Shown: positions 34,898-44,193, counted from the stretch's first letter. The stretch: 64,000 bases of DNA from Paenibacillus sp. BSR1-1 (GCF_030403775.1 NZ_JAQMWQ010000002.1:248001-312000), one strand, 5' to 3'. Notes: a model not told the origin generated them from the sequence alone. Made by a program: numbers and translations.

Positions 34898-37204
34898 ATG
34901 AGTGCTAAGGATCAAGTGTCTGTCCGGGACCATAAAGACTATCAAGCAGAAGTAGAGCGTTTAGAGTTTACGAAGGAATATATTCGAACTGTTTTAGACA
35001 TTTCGAAGGGGAATAAGGAATTTTTCGTTGAAAATATGAAACAATCATTTGCTGAGCTGAATTCTAAGGATAGCAGTACGAGCTATACTGATCTCCTCGC
35101 AAATGCCAGTTTTCTTGAATTAGCGGAAAGTGAACTCAAAAGGTTAGAAAGCGTGATTGGCAAACCTTATTTTTCAAGGATTGATTTTACAAGCGATAGT
35201 ACGAAAAAGGAAGAATCGTTGTACATAGGCAAGGTATCCTTGTTTGACAGAGTGACACAGCAGCCGATAATCGTCGATTGGAGATCGCCGATTGCTAATG
35301 TCTACTACGACGGACGGCTGGGTGAAGTGTTTTATGAAGCTTATGGGGAGACACAAACGGGTTATCTGGCATTAAAAAGGCAGTATGAAATCGTCAATGG
35401 ATTATTAAAAGACATCAGAGACATCGATTTAACAACCCATGATGAACTTTTACAAAAATCCTTGTCAGGCAAAGCAGACAATCGATTAACCGAAATCGTG
35501 GCGACCATTCAAAATGAGCAAAATGAAGTGATCAGGGCTTCATTAAAACACCCAATTATCGTGCAAGGGGCCGCTGGAAGCGGGAAAACAACTATCGCAC
35601 TCCATAGAATATCCTACTTTCTCTATTCCTTAGGTTATCAATTTCCTCCAGAAAAATTAATGATTCTCGCACCAAACCGACTGTTTATTGATTATATATC
35701 GGCTGTCCTGCCGGAACTAGGGGTAAATAAGATTAATCAAACAACCTATATTGATTTTATGAGAAGCTGTTTGGGCCAGAAAATAAAATTATTTTCTCCT
35801 AATTCCAAATTGATGAAGCTCCTTGAAGATGCCGGAAAAAATAAGTCAATGAAATGGGTTTCAAGCTTAAAGGGTTCGCTCGAATTTAAGGAATTAATCC
35901 AAAATTATGTGAATGAATTGGAATTGAATCTTGCCCCAAGCGAGGATTTCATCGTTGAAAAATCCGTTCTGATGAAGGGCAAAAAGCTTAAAACACTATT
36001 TTTAAAAGAATATACGTATTTACCAATCTATAAACGGATTGGAAAAATAAAAACATTATTAGAAAGTGATTTAAAAAAGAAAAAATCCATCATGCTCTCA
36101 AACCTTAACAAGAAATATGAAGAAACACTTGAGAAATTTGTTTATAGCCGAAAATTGGAAGCGGAAATAAGACAACAAAAAGTGATTAACTTGATGGATA
36201 AGAAAGAACAAAGGATAAAAAGGGTGGAGCAGGAGTCAAAGGTAGCCGTCAAAAAATATATGGAATCGTTTATCATGAAAGATATTTTTACTTTGTATAA
36301 GGAACTAATGTCTTCTCCCGAACTGATCAACAAGCATTCGACTACACTTACAGAACAAGAATGCCAGCTGCTCAGTAAATATTGTCAGAGGATCTTTGAT
36401 CGTGGAGCCTACGAACTTGAAGATTTAGCCCCGATCTTTTATATGAAGGCAAAATTGGAAGGAATTGATGAAAAATATAAGATGCGCAGTATTTTCATTG
36501 ATGAAGCGCAGGATTACAGCTATTTTCAATTTGCTGCATTAAAAGAGGGCTTTGAAACTGACCTGTTTACCATTGTCGGGGACCTGGCTCAAGGAATCCA
36601 TTCCTATCGGGGAATGAATAGCTGGACACCTGTTCTGAAAGATATTTTTCCAAATGCGAACTATCAAGCTTTACAAAAAAGCTACCGAACAACTGTTGAA
36701 ATTATGAATTTGGCCAATGATATCCTTCAATTGATTGACCAAGACTTACCGAAGGTCGAACCTGTCATACGGCATGGCGAAAAACCATTTTATAAAACAA
36801 TTGATCCAGCGAATCCAGTCCAGATAAGGCTGGAGCTCGAACAAAAAATTGGCTTACTCAAGGAGGAAGAGCTTCACTCCATCGCGATTATCGGACGGAC
36901 CGATCGGGAGTGCCAAAGAATTCACCTGCTTTTTAAAAATAGTCAGCTTCCGATTCAGTTATTAGAAGAAAAGGAAGAAATGAAGAAGGGACATATTGTG
37001 ATTTTACCTTCTTATTTATCTAAAGGATTGGAGTTTGATTCCGTATTCATTGTATGTCTAGAAGAACCATACTCACATGTTGACCTAGACATCAAATTGC
37101 TATACGTGTCGATGACAAGACCGATGCATCGATTGTATTTGTATGGGAATGAACCTTCGGACTTTTTATTAAATAGGGCGGAAGCTTTACATTACGATGC
37201 TTAA
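34898..37204 (+). CDS. helD: HelD-like superfamily 1 helicase, RNA polymerase recycling factor
   Basis: The 768-residue UvrD/Rep-like ATPase releases stalled RNA polymerase in Bacilli. An N-terminal coiled coil (residues 10-90) enters the polymerase channel. Walker A is QGAAGSGKTTIALHR, motif II SIFIDEAQDYSYFQ, motif III GDLAQGIHSYRGMNSW and motif VI VSMTRPMHRLYLYG. A central insertion rich in Lys/Glu (about 350-470) fits the secondary arm. AGGAG ends 8 bases before ATG 34898; GTG 34889 is too close to it. Its own terminator follows. Confidence 0.92.
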   Translation: MSAKDQVSVRDHKDYQAEVERLEFTKEYIRTVLDISKGNKEFFVENMKQSFAELNSKDSSTSYTDLLANASFLELAESELKRLESVIGKPYFSRIDFTSDSTKKEESLYIGKVSLFDRVTQQPIIVDWRSPIANVYYDGRLGEVFYEAYGETQTGYLALKRQYEIVNGLLKDIRDIDLTTHDELLQKSLSGKADNRLTEIVATIQNEQNEVIRASLKHPIIVQGAAGSGKTTIALHRISYFLYSLGYQFPPEKLMILAPNRLFIDYISAVLPELGVNKINQTTYIDFMRSCLGQKIKLFSPNSKLMKLLEDAGKNKSMKWVSSLKGSLEFKELIQNYVNELELNLAPSEDFIVEKSVLMKGKKLKTLFLKEYTYLPIYKRIGKIKTLLESDLKKKKSIMLSNLNKKYEETLEKFVYSRKLEAEIRQQKVINLMDKKEQRIKRVEQESKVAVKKYMESFIMKDIFTLYKELMSSPELINKHSTTLTEQECQLLSKYCQRIFDRGAYELEDLAPIFYMKAKLEGIDEKYKMRSIFIDEAQDYSYFQFAALKEGFETDLFTIVGDLAQGIHSYRGMNSWTPVLKDIFPNANYQALQKSYRTTVEIMNLANDILQLIDQDLPKVEPVIRHGEKPFYKTIDPANPVQIRLELEQKIGLLKEEELHSIAIIGRTDRECQRIHLLFKNSQLPIQLLEEKEEMKKGHIVILPSYLSKGLEFDSVFIVCLEEPYSHVDLDIKLLYVSMTRPMHRLYLYGNEPSDFLLNRAEALHYDA

Positions 37205-37221
37205 TGTTTGTTTGAAGAATA

Positions 37222-37268
37222 GCAGGTAACACTGTGCTGGTAGGAGCTCAGTGTTACTTGCTTTTTTT
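37222..37268 (+). terminator. Strong terminator after helD
   Basis: GCAGGTAACACTG pairs perfectly with CAGTGTTACTTGC (one G-U) and is followed by seven T. Confidence 0.9.
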
Positions 37269-37289
37269 ATGCTGCGCTGTATTTTTTTA

Positions 37290-37373
37290 CTGTAAAGCAA
37301 AAAATTACAGTTGACAAATTCAACTGTAACGATTAAATTTACAGTATAGAAACTGTAAGGTTTTTTATTACAA
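37290..37373 (+). promoter_or_regulatory. spx promoter with three tandem CTGTAA-N9-TTACAG operators
   Basis: Three 21-bp dyads: 37290-37310, 37324-37344 and 37353-37373 (last ends TTACAA). Between the first two is TTGACA (37311-37316), a consensus -35; TAAATT at 37334-37339 is the likely -10 with a 17-bp spacer, covered by the second dyad. A repressor bound here would block transcription. The same dyad recurs at 38077 and 38607. Confidence 0.8.
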
Positions 37374-37491
37374 TTAATAAAATATTGTAAGGAACAACAG
37401 GTTTTATCACTTAATTTCCGGGTATATACTCAATATGTAAATAAAATTTGTCCCGCGTGCTTGCCAAAATATTTTAAGGAGTGGTTAAAAT

Positions 37492-37887
37492 ATGGTAACT
37501 ATATATACGACACCTAGCTGTGGATCTTGCCGAAAAGCAAAAGCTTGGCTTGAAGAGCATCAGATTGAATATATTGAACGTAACATTTTATCTAATTCGC
37601 TTACTGTCGATGAGATTAAATCGATTCTCCGTTTAACAGAAGAGGGGACGAGCGAAATTGTTTCGACCAACTCAAAGGCTTTCCAGGAATTAAATGTAAA
37701 TCTTGAATCTATGCCGCTTAATGAATTTTATCAATTAATCATTGAGAACCCAAAAATGTTGCGCCGGCCTATTATCCTAGATGAAAAACGATTACAAGTA
37801 GGGTATAACGAGGACGAAATCCGGAGCTTTCTGCCTCGTAAGCTTCGCACATTTTTGAATACGGAAATACAAAGACTCGCTAATTAA
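37492..37887 (+). CDS. spx: Spx-family regulator (ArsC/Spx fold), paralog
   Basis: The 131-residue protein is Spx-like: CGSC redox pair at residues 10-13, the Gly in TEEGTSEI needed for RNA polymerase alpha contact, [20 protein letters not shown] near residue 92 and a C-terminal flexible tail (LAN) like that recognised by ClpXP. Spx proteins redirect RNA polymerase under disulphide stress. The promoter operators and the Rrf2 gene downstream recall B. anthracis spxA2, controlled by the Rrf2 regulator SaiR. GGAG stands before the ATG. Confidence 0.9.
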   Translation: MVTIYTTPSCGSCRKAKAWLEEHQIEYIERNILSNSLTVDEIKSILRLTEEGTSEIVSTNSKAFQELNVNLESMPLNEFYQLIIENPKMLRRPIILDEKRLQVGYNEDEIRSFLPRKLRTFLNTEIQRLAN

Positions 37888-37915
37888 TATGTTTTTTAAA
37901 AGGAGGAAGTAAGAA

Positions 37916-38050
37916 ATGATTGAAGTATTTGTAACAGTTAATTTTAAAGATCGAAATTATCATACCAATGTAATTGTGGAAAAAGACACAAACTGGAAAA
38001 AAATTAAACGCTTGGCAGAAGAACAAGTTAAAAAACAATGGAATGTATGA
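37916..38050 (+). CDS. Small protein of 44 residues in the spx operon
   Basis: ATG 37916 follows AAAAGGAGGAAG and opens MIEVFVTVNFKDRNYHTNVI, then a helix ending KKQWNV. It lies 28 bases after spx with a strong site, so it is very likely translated from the spx transcript. No family recognised. Confidence 0.75.
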   Translation: MIEVFVTVNFKDRNYHTNVIVEKDTNWKKIKRLAEEQVKKQWNV

Positions 38051-38063
38051 GCGAGCTAAAAGC

Positions 38064-38097
38064 TTGACTAGTTAATCTGTAATGTTTAGTATTACAG
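38064..38097 (+). promoter_or_regulatory. Promoter and operator of the Rrf2 gene
   Basis: TTGACT (38064-38069), a 17-bp spacer, TAGTAT (38087-38092). The dyad CTGTAA-N9-TTACAG at 38077-38097 overlaps the spacer and -10 box, indicating autorepression. Confidence 0.8.
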
Positions 38098-38158
38098 TGC
38101 ATTGATTAATATTCTATAAAGATGCAGACAATACATGTAAGTGTTTAAGGAGGAAGCC

Positions 38159-38572
38159 ATGAATAGTGATTATACCCTTGCCATTCACAGTTTAACTTAT
38201 CTTGCGCTTCAGCCGGACCGAATGTCAACAAGTGATGCTATTTCCGAAAGTGCCGGAGTGCATCCGGTTCGTATACGAAAAGTGTTAAGTTTGTTAAAAA
38301 AACATGGATTCATTAAATCGAAAGAGGGAACTGGCGGCGGATTTCTATTTGCGCTAGATCTTAGTGAAGTAAATCTTTGGGATATATATAAAATTACCTC
38401 AGAAGGTGCCCTGCAGCCTAAATGTCCTGAATCAAATGAACAATGCATTGTAGGGGCGAACATGCAAAGAGTGCTCTGCAGCATTTTCTTAGGTGCTGAA
38501 GAACATATGGGTGAATATTTAATGGGTTATACCATTAAAGAGGTTGTTGATCTGGTTAAAAAGCGGCTATAA
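38159..38572 (+). CDS. Rrf2-family regulator (SaiR-like)
   Basis: The 137-residue protein has the Rrf2 winged HTH (YTLAIHSLTYLAL; MSTSDAISESAGVHPVRIRKVLSLLKKHG) and GTGGGFLFALDLSEVNLWDIYK. Cys residues at CPESNEQC and VLCSIF could sense redox state, though spacing differs from the FeS-binding IscR/NsrR type. AAGGAGG ends 5 bases before ATG 38159. Its operators flank spx and itself, so it is proposed to repress both. Confidence 0.88.
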   Translation: MNSDYTLAIHSLTYLALQPDRMSTSDAISESAGVHPVRIRKVLSLLKKHGFIKSKEGTGGGFLFALDLSEVNLWDIYKITSEGALQPKCPESNEQCIVGANMQRVLCSIFLGAEEHMGEYLMGYTIKEVVDLVKKRL

Positions 38573-38606
38573 CCGAATAGTATGGCTGCAAAGTTTTTTA
38601 TTGGAA

Positions 38607-38627
38607 ATGTAATAAAAAAAATTACAG
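38607..38627 (+). promoter_or_regulatory. Rrf2-type operator before IDEAL-domain gene
   Basis: ATGTAA-N9-TTACAG, one mismatch from the dyad at spx, 21 bases before the ATG of the next gene. Confidence 0.65.
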
Positions 38628-38647
38628 ATAGATGAAGGTGATTAAGT

Positions 38648-38965
38648 ATGTTTTTAAAACCGGGTGACTGGATCAAAGGAGAATCACTGGATGGTGAATT
38701 AATCATTGGGTACGTTGATTCACTATTACCAGATATTCCGGACGGGGCAGTAAAGGTGACTGTTGTAACAAGTGACAATAATAATAAGATAGGTAAAACC
38801 ATTCCATTTTTAAGTAAACAGGTTAAAGCATTACCTGTTTCTAATGTGACTAATAAAACGCAAATTCAATTCCTAATTGACCTGGCATTAGCAACAGGGG
38901 ATAAGAAATGGTTTATGGAGCTTTCTTCTGAATTAAACTCCATGAAACAGCATGTTATGGAGTAA
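38648..38965 (+). CDS. IDEAL-domain-like small protein
   Basis: The 105-residue protein has an N-terminal beta-rich half (FLKPGDWIKGESLDGELIIGY) and a C-terminal helical segment FLIDLALATGDKKWFMELSS that matches the short IDEAL motif (IDxAL...DKEWFxELSxEL). IDEAL domains are small helical modules of unknown function in Bacilli. An operator for the Rrf2 regulator lies upstream. GAAGGTGATTAAGT precedes the ATG. Confidence 0.6.
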   Translation: MFLKPGDWIKGESLDGELIIGYVDSLLPDIPDGAVKVTVVTSDNNNKIGKTIPFLSKQVKALPVSNVTNKTQIQFLIDLALATGDKKWFMELSSELNSMKQHVME

Positions 38966-38994
38966 TACTTTTACGAAATTAATGGAGGAGAATT

Positions 38995-40011
38995 ATGTCA
39001 GCCAAAAAAGTTTTAACAATACAAAGGCTGGGCTTTCCCTGGCAAACAGAGGATCCGTTCCTCGCAACGATGTATCATAAAGATGCTTATCCACCGGGAA
39101 ATGAAAAGCAGGGACCAAGTACCTCCTTAGAAGGCAGGAACCTAGGTGAAGATTTTACGTTGCGTGATGGCTTTCGCATGTATCATGGAAAAACAGTACC
39201 AGGATTCCCTGCGCATCCACATTGTGGGTTTGAAACGGTAACAGTGGTTTTAGAAGGGTTTGTTGATCATTTTGATTCCATGGGAGCCTCGGGGCGCTAT
39301 GGGAATGGCGATGTGCAATGGCTGACAACCGGGCGTGGCTGTCAGCATACGGAAATGTTCCCGCTCGTTCACCAGGATAAAGGGAACCCGCTTGAGCTCT
39401 TTCAAATTTGGCTGAACCTTCCAGCAAAAAATAAATCGGCAGATCCAGAATATAAGATGCTGTGGTCTGAAGAAATACCTGAAATTCAGTCAATTAGTCC
39501 AAATGGAAAGAAAACAACGGTGAAATTGATCGCAGGTAAATTGCAGGCGAAGACTAGTTTAGAGCCAACCAATGCCTCATGGGCCAAGGACTCAAACCAC
39601 CATGTTGGCATTTATCTTATTCATATGGAACCAAACGCTTCTTTCACTCTGCCATCTGTTTCAGATACATTAAATAGAAATTTGTATTTTTATCAAGGTG
39701 ATGAAATTCTTATAGATGGGAATGTTATTCCAGCTTCTCACCGTGTTAAACTGGCAGGGGACCAAGAAACCGAGATTACCAATGGAGCCAAAGAAGGGTA
39801 TTTGCTGGTTCTTGAAGGTGAGCCAATAAAAGAACCGGTCGTGCAATATGGACCCTTTGTCATGACAACCGAACAGGAAATTCGGAATGCATTTAGCGAA
39901 TTTCGCAGAACAGAGTTCGGGGGCTGGCCATGGGGCCGTCTTGATCCTGTCAATGAGCTTGAATCTGGAAGATTTTCACGCAATAAAGATGGGGAAATTG
40001 AAAAGAGATAA
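38995..40011 (+). CDS. Pirin family protein
   Basis: The 338-residue bicupin has the pirin motif FPAHPHCGFETVTVVLEG with His metal ligands, GDVQWLTTGRGCQHTEMFP and FQIWLNLPAKNKSADPEY. Pirins bind Fe and some act as quercetinases or redox sensors. GGAGGAG precedes the ATG. Placed 29 bases after the IDEAL gene; probably one transcript under Rrf2 control. Confidence 0.9.
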   Translation: MSAKKVLTIQRLGFPWQTEDPFLATMYHKDAYPPGNEKQGPSTSLEGRNLGEDFTLRDGFRMYHGKTVPGFPAHPHCGFETVTVVLEGFVDHFDSMGASGRYGNGDVQWLTTGRGCQHTEMFPLVHQDKGNPLELFQIWLNLPAKNKSADPEYKMLWSEEIPEIQSISPNGKKTTVKLIAGKLQAKTSLEPTNASWAKDSNHHVGIYLIHMEPNASFTLPSVSDTLNRNLYFYQGDEILIDGNVIPASHRVKLAGDQETEITNGAKEGYLLVLEGEPIKEPVVQYGPFVMTTEQEIRNAFSEFRRTEFGGWPWGRLDPVNELESGRFSRNKDGEIEKR

Positions 40012-40082
40012 ACTTCATTAGGATGAGTTGAAAGTTTTTTTAGTTGCGATGTGATGATATAATAATTAGTAAGCAGAAAGAG

Positions 40083-40125
40083 ACCTCGTTGGGATAAGTG
40101 TAACTTTTTTCAACGAGGTTTTTAT
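40083..40125 (+). terminator. Intrinsic terminator after pirin gene
   Basis: ACCTCGTTG/CAACGAGGT perfect stem with a 19-base loop and TTTTAT tail. Confidence 0.75.
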
Positions 40126-40154
40126 ATTTGAATAGAAATTTTAATAGCTAGCCC

Positions 40155-40523
40155 CTATTCCTTAACCACGAGCCAAGGGGAAATTGCGGATTCGGCATTT
40201 GAGGCATTGTGGAGGACTAAAACCATGACATTCGGTTTGATAGGGCCATTTTGTAAAGAAAAGATATTTTCCATTGGATTAGTTAAGTATCCTGAATTGA
40301 CAACGCTTTCATTTTCGCGTGCTTCTAATCGAAAGTCTAGATATTCACGACTATTAATCAGAACTCCAGATCTCCACGTATAACGTTTGAAACCTTGACC
40401 AAGATCCTCAGCAGAAGCATTTTGATAACTCAAATCGACACGTCTTTTAGACATAATTTCTGGAGCTTGTTTCGTACGATTCGTATAATGCAGCCATCCA
40501 TTAACGGGTGAAAAGTGACTCAT
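40155..40523 (-). CDS. Hypothetical protein of 122 residues
   Basis: A soluble protein starting MSHFSPVNGWLHYTNRTKQA. It contains RRVDLSYQNASAEDLGQGF and a beta-rich region (YLDFRLEARENESVVNSGYL) and ends with IKPNVMVLVLHNASNAESAI. ATG 40523 is preferred: GGAG lies upstream, while the TTG at 40538 starts inside the site. No family recognised. Confidence 0.55.
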   Translation of the reverse strand: MSHFSPVNGWLHYTNRTKQAPEIMSKRRVDLSYQNASAEDLGQGFKRYTWRSGVLINSREYLDFRLEARENESVVNSGYLTNPMENIFSLQNGPIKPNVMVLVLHNASNAESAISPWLVVKE

Positions 40524-40693
40524 ATGGATCATCTCCAAGTCTTTTAAAATATAAAGCTAGTCAATCAAGAATATTAATATCATATTACTGATAAACCTTT
40601 CATAGCACATTCTATATCGTTAAATATTGGTCAATATTCAAACATATAATGAATTTAAAGCGATATATTTTTTGCTCTGAAGGAGGAATTGGT

Positions 40694-41386
40694 GTGTTTA
40701 TTGGTCACTATTCAGTCAGTTATGTTTTGAAAAGGAAGGACTATGGTATCCCTTTATGGCATTTATTTTTAGCTGCCCAATTGATGGACATTGTATGGAG
40801 TATATTCATTTTTCTTGGAATTGAAAAAGCTGATACAAAAACAGGTTTACCCGGAAGCCATATTCACCTTGACTATATGCCCTATTCACATAGTTTAATT
40901 GGTTCATTAGTTTTGTCTGTATTAATGGTAATCTTTTATCGTTTTTTACCGTCAAATCGAAACAAAGAGTTTTTAACAAGTAAATCCTTACTTATGGGAA
41001 TCGCTGTCTTCTCACACTGGATTTTGGATTTAATTGTTCACAGCAAGGATCTCCCGATTATTGGCAATTCTTTTAAAGTAGGTTTCGGTTTATATTCTAG
41101 TGCACTTTGGAGTTTTACCTTAGAAGCGATTTTACTTGGGGCAGCAATACTAATCTACTATCAAACTACAAAGCAAAAGAAAAAATATCAAACGCTCACA
41201 TTTTATTTGTTTCTTCTCCTTTTAAATGCAAGTACCGTATGGGGGCCTGTTGCACCAAATGAAAAATTTGCAGCCGGATTCCTTCTCGTTTGTTATTTAT
41301 TATTTGCATATATTTCATCAAGATTTGAAAAAGCAGCCAAACCTGGAAAGGATGCAAAAAACGATTTGAGAAATTTTGGCCATTAA
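40694..41386 (+). CDS. Membrane protein, DUF457/YdjM-like putative hydrolase
   Basis: The 230-residue protein has about seven helices. HYSVSYVLKRKDYGIPLWHLF, LDYMPYSHSLIGSL and FSHWILDLIVHSKDLP carry His/Asp residues in the pattern of membrane-bound metal-dependent hydrolases (YdjM/DUF457). GTG 40694 is the start: AAGGAGG lies 8 bases before it. Substrate unknown. Confidence 0.65.
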   Translation: MFIGHYSVSYVLKRKDYGIPLWHLFLAAQLMDIVWSIFIFLGIEKADTKTGLPGSHIHLDYMPYSHSLIGSLVLSVLMVIFYRFLPSNRNKEFLTSKSLLMGIAVFSHWILDLIVHSKDLPIIGNSFKVGFGLYSSALWSFTLEAILLGAAILIYYQTTKQKKKYQTLTFYLFLLLLNASTVWGPVAPNEKFAAGFLLVCYLLFAYISSRFEKAAKPGKDAKNDLRNFGH

Positions 41387-41474
41387 CAGAACATTCTCTT
41401 TTCTATGATTCTATTTCGTACCATTCATAAACCTGGCCTACATAGAATAGGCTGACTTTGGGAGGGGACTTTGA

Positions 41475-42665
41475 TTGGAAACTTTTAATTTTTTTAGAGC
41501 GCCACAAGCAATTATTTATGGTAGAAACGCGTTTAAAGAGATTGGTAACCAGGCAACACAATTTGGTAAAAAGGCTTTAATCGTCAGCGATGAGATCATC
41601 GATCAGCTTGGATTTGTGCGTATTAGCCAGGAAATGCTTTCGGAGAATGATGTTGAGAGTGTAGTTTATCTCGGTGTGAAGTCAGAACCGACGGACAAAT
41701 TTGTAGAAGAATCATTGGAACTTTTTCGAGTGGAAAATTGTGATTTGGTTATTTCCCTTGGTGGGGGAAGCTGCATTGATACAGCAAAAGCCGTTGCGGT
41801 CCTGGCCACTAATTATGGTTATATTGGTGATTATATGAACGGAGGAAAGGCAGCGGACGTTACTCCAGTTCCCCATATTGCCATTCCCACGACAGCAGGG
41901 ACCGGTTCGGAGGCGACTGATGTAACTGTTATCACAAATACTTCAAATAATGTCAAAATGATGATAAAACAGCCAGCCTTTATGCCGTCGGTTGCAATAG
42001 TAGATCCGATTTTAACAATGCCTTCGCCGCAGCATGTAACGGCTGCAACGGGTGTTGATGCACTTAGTCATGCCATCGAGGCCTATATTTCAAGGAAGTC
42101 CCATCCAATGACGGATGTATTGGCTTTATCCGCAATGAAATTAATTGTCCATAATCTTGTTGCTGCTTATGAGGATGGAGAAAATATTGATGCAAGGGAA
42201 GCCATGTCATTAGGGGCTCTTCAAGCAGGTATAGCTTTTTCTAATGCTTCTGTATGTTTGGTCCATGGTATGTCCAGACCGATTGGTGCGCTTTTTCATG
42301 TTCCACATGGCTTTTCAAATGCCATGCTTTTGCCTGCTGTATTAGAATTTTCCAAGGACTCATGTATTGAAAGATTAGCAGATTTGGGCAGGATTTTTGA
42401 ACCTGATAAGAGCCTGACGGATGAAGTTGCTGCTAAGGTGGCTGTAGCCGCTGTTAAGCATCTTTGCAAGGTATTGAACATTCCTAACCTGAAAGAGTGG
42501 GGAATAGATAAACAGAAATTTGATAGTTTCATCAGTAAAATGGCATCCGATGCTATTACCAGCGGCAGTCCTGGGAACAATCCTAAAGTCCCTAGCAGGG
42601 AAGAAATAGAGGAACTTTATCAGGTTTGTTTTGATTATGATTTTGGATATGTGTCTGCCAAATGA
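41475..42665 (+). CDS. Iron-containing alcohol dehydrogenase
   Basis: The 396-residue NAD(P)-dependent enzyme has the family GGGSCIDTAKA nucleotide motif, PTTAGTGSEATDVTVI and the metal-binding His residues in DALSHAIEAYIS, LVHGMSRPIGALFHVPHG. Substrate (short alcohol, diol or lactaldehyde) unknown. It starts at TTG 41475 after GGGAGGGG. Confidence 0.9.
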   Translation: METFNFFRAPQAIIYGRNAFKEIGNQATQFGKKALIVSDEIIDQLGFVRISQEMLSENDVESVVYLGVKSEPTDKFVEESLELFRVENCDLVISLGGGSCIDTAKAVAVLATNYGYIGDYMNGGKAADVTPVPHIAIPTTAGTGSEATDVTVITNTSNNVKMMIKQPAFMPSVAIVDPILTMPSPQHVTAATGVDALSHAIEAYISRKSHPMTDVLALSAMKLIVHNLVAAYEDGENIDAREAMSLGALQAGIAFSNASVCLVHGMSRPIGALFHVPHGFSNAMLLPAVLEFSKDSCIERLADLGRIFEPDKSLTDEVAAKVAVAAVKHLCKVLNIPNLKEWGIDKQKFDSFISKMASDAITSGSPGNNPKVPSREEIEELYQVCFDYDFGYVSAK

Positions 42666-42685
42666 GCAATATCAGAAGGTCCCCC

Positions 42686-42723
42686 AAAGGGAATCAGAAT
42701 AGAAGCCGTGTCTGATTCCCTTT
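42686..42723. terminator. Bidirectional terminator between convergent genes
   Basis: AAAGGGAATCAGA with TCTGATTCCCTTT, a perfect 13-bp stem. Confidence 0.9.
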
Positions 42724-42738
42724 AGAAATCTTCGATAT

Positions 42739-43986
42739 TCAGGCTTTTAATGTTAATTGATTTTTCCGGTATAGTTGCTCGACATAAGCTCTTGTTTTTT
42801 CAAATGCTTCCTCCGGGCCGGATGCCACTTCGGCCAAATAGGCTTCATCGGGCAGGTGGTCATCTACACCAGGGATCTTTATCCGATCCCCATAGCTATT
42901 AATGGCACCATACTCACGCATATGGTCGATACATTTAAAGAAAGGCTCCCAATACTCAGGATGGACAAAAATAGCCTTGGTTCGGTGTCTTCGAAGGTGA
43001 TTGGTTTGTATTTTTGATAGAGTTTCATATACTTCCCAGGCAGTCCCAAAACCTCCAGGCCAAAACAGAATGACATGAGAGTAATTGATCAAAACTCCTT
43101 CTCTAATCGAAAAATTATTCATCCTTAGACGTTGATTGGAATGGACAGAATAGGTATCCTTTAAATTGAAAAAATTGTCGACACCAAACTGACAGTCAAT
43201 CCCGATCACATGGGCATGCTGGCTTCGTGCCCCTTGTGCGCCTGCCCGCATGATACCTGGACCTCCCCCAGTACAAAGAGGAACATAACAGCCTCCAAGT
43301 GCTTTTTCTTGTTCATTAGCAGAATAATGTCCCCACAATTCTCCGAATTTTAGTGCTGAATCCCAATATTTTGCACTTTTCTCAACGATTCGATGTTGCC
43401 GTTCCATTTTAATCTTTGTTCTTTCCAATTTACCCTGAAGCAGTATCATATTGAAGGGGTCTTGGTCCTTTTCAATGGCGGTCTGCAATTTTTCTGCATG
43501 GCTGTTCAAGATATGTAACTTCTTCTCTGCAATTTCCTTGGAGGAAATGGATCCTGAACCCATCAGTGAAATGACACCATATTTCGCTTCATAACTAAAA
43601 AGAAGCTCAGCAGCGTAGATATCCGCAACGCTTTCGTCCGTTCCAAGAGCTCTGTCATTAGGGACGAAACTGACTTTTGTTCCTATGACTTGAAAAGAAG
43701 CGATGCAGGTGTCGTTGGAATAATCCTCCCAGCAAAGAATAAACCCATCCTCATCGACGTTATAGGAATCTACATTTCCATTATCATTGATATTACTGAT
43801 GGACAAACTGTAATTATTCGTTTTTGACGGTTTTCTAGGATCAAACGTAATCGCTTCCTCAAACGTGATCTTGGCAATATTTTTTTCCGTTTTTTCAATC
43901 CACCAACCCGTACCAGATCCCGTCCATTCATTTGTTGCAGGATCATAAAAGACCGTACCATACAATTCAATTTGCATCATCGGCAT
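42739..43986 (-). CDS. LOG-family (lysine-decarboxylase-like) protein with long N-terminal domain
   Basis: The 415-residue protein has a LOG domain from about residue 225: CTGGGPGIMRAGAQGA and the PGGFGTAWEVYE motif of cytokinin phosphoribohydrolases and related nucleotide N-glycosidases. About 140 N-terminal residues (FYDPATNEWTGSG onward, WIEKTEKNIAKITFEEAIT) form a beta-rich domain not normally present in LOG proteins, followed by a helical link. The residue before Glu in PGGFGTAWE supports an active site. AGGTAGG precedes ATG 43986; ATG 43980 and 43977 also fit. Confidence 0.78.
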   Translation of the reverse strand: MPMMQIELYGTVFYDPATNEWTGSGTGWWIEKTEKNIAKITFEEAITFDPRKPSKTNNYSLSISNINDNGNVDSYNVDEDGFILCWEDYSNDTCIASFQVIGTKVSFVPNDRALGTDESVADIYAAELLFSYEAKYGVISLMGSGSISSKEIAEKKLHILNSHAEKLQTAIEKDQDPFNMILLQGKLERTKIKMERQHRIVEKSAKYWDSALKFGELWGHYSANEQEKALGGCYVPLCTGGGPGIMRAGAQGARSQHAHVIGIDCQFGVDNFFNLKDTYSVHSNQRLRMNNFSIREGVLINYSHVILFWPGGFGTAWEVYETLSKIQTNHLRRHRTKAIFVHPEYWEPFFKCIDHMREYGAINSYGDRIKIPGVDDHLPDEAYLAEVASGPEEAFEKTRAYVEQLYRKNQLTLKA

Positions 43987-44005
43987 AACCTACCTTTCGA
44001 TTCAT

Positions 44006-44040
44006 GGGTCCAGCGAACCGTCCCCATGAACTTCTGGCCT
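44006..44040. repeat. GAACCGTCCCC repeat, partial copy
   Basis: CAGCGAACCGTCCCCATGAA resembles one arm of the inverted repeat at 56018-56072. It lies in the leader of the LOG gene. Confidence 0.45.
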
Positions 44041-44193
44041 TATTTTTAACAAAAAGTCATTGATTCAACCAATCATACGTTTTTGTGCAAACTAATTAGT
44101 GATTTCCATTATTGTTTTTGCTTCAGTTTTGATAAAATTTTCTTAATGATTTTATATATAGAAAGAATTGCTTTAATGGCATAGGTGATACAT

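Noticed and set aside
39155-39493. 112-codon frame opposite the pirin gene
   Set aside because: Shadow of the pirin frame, no site or family.
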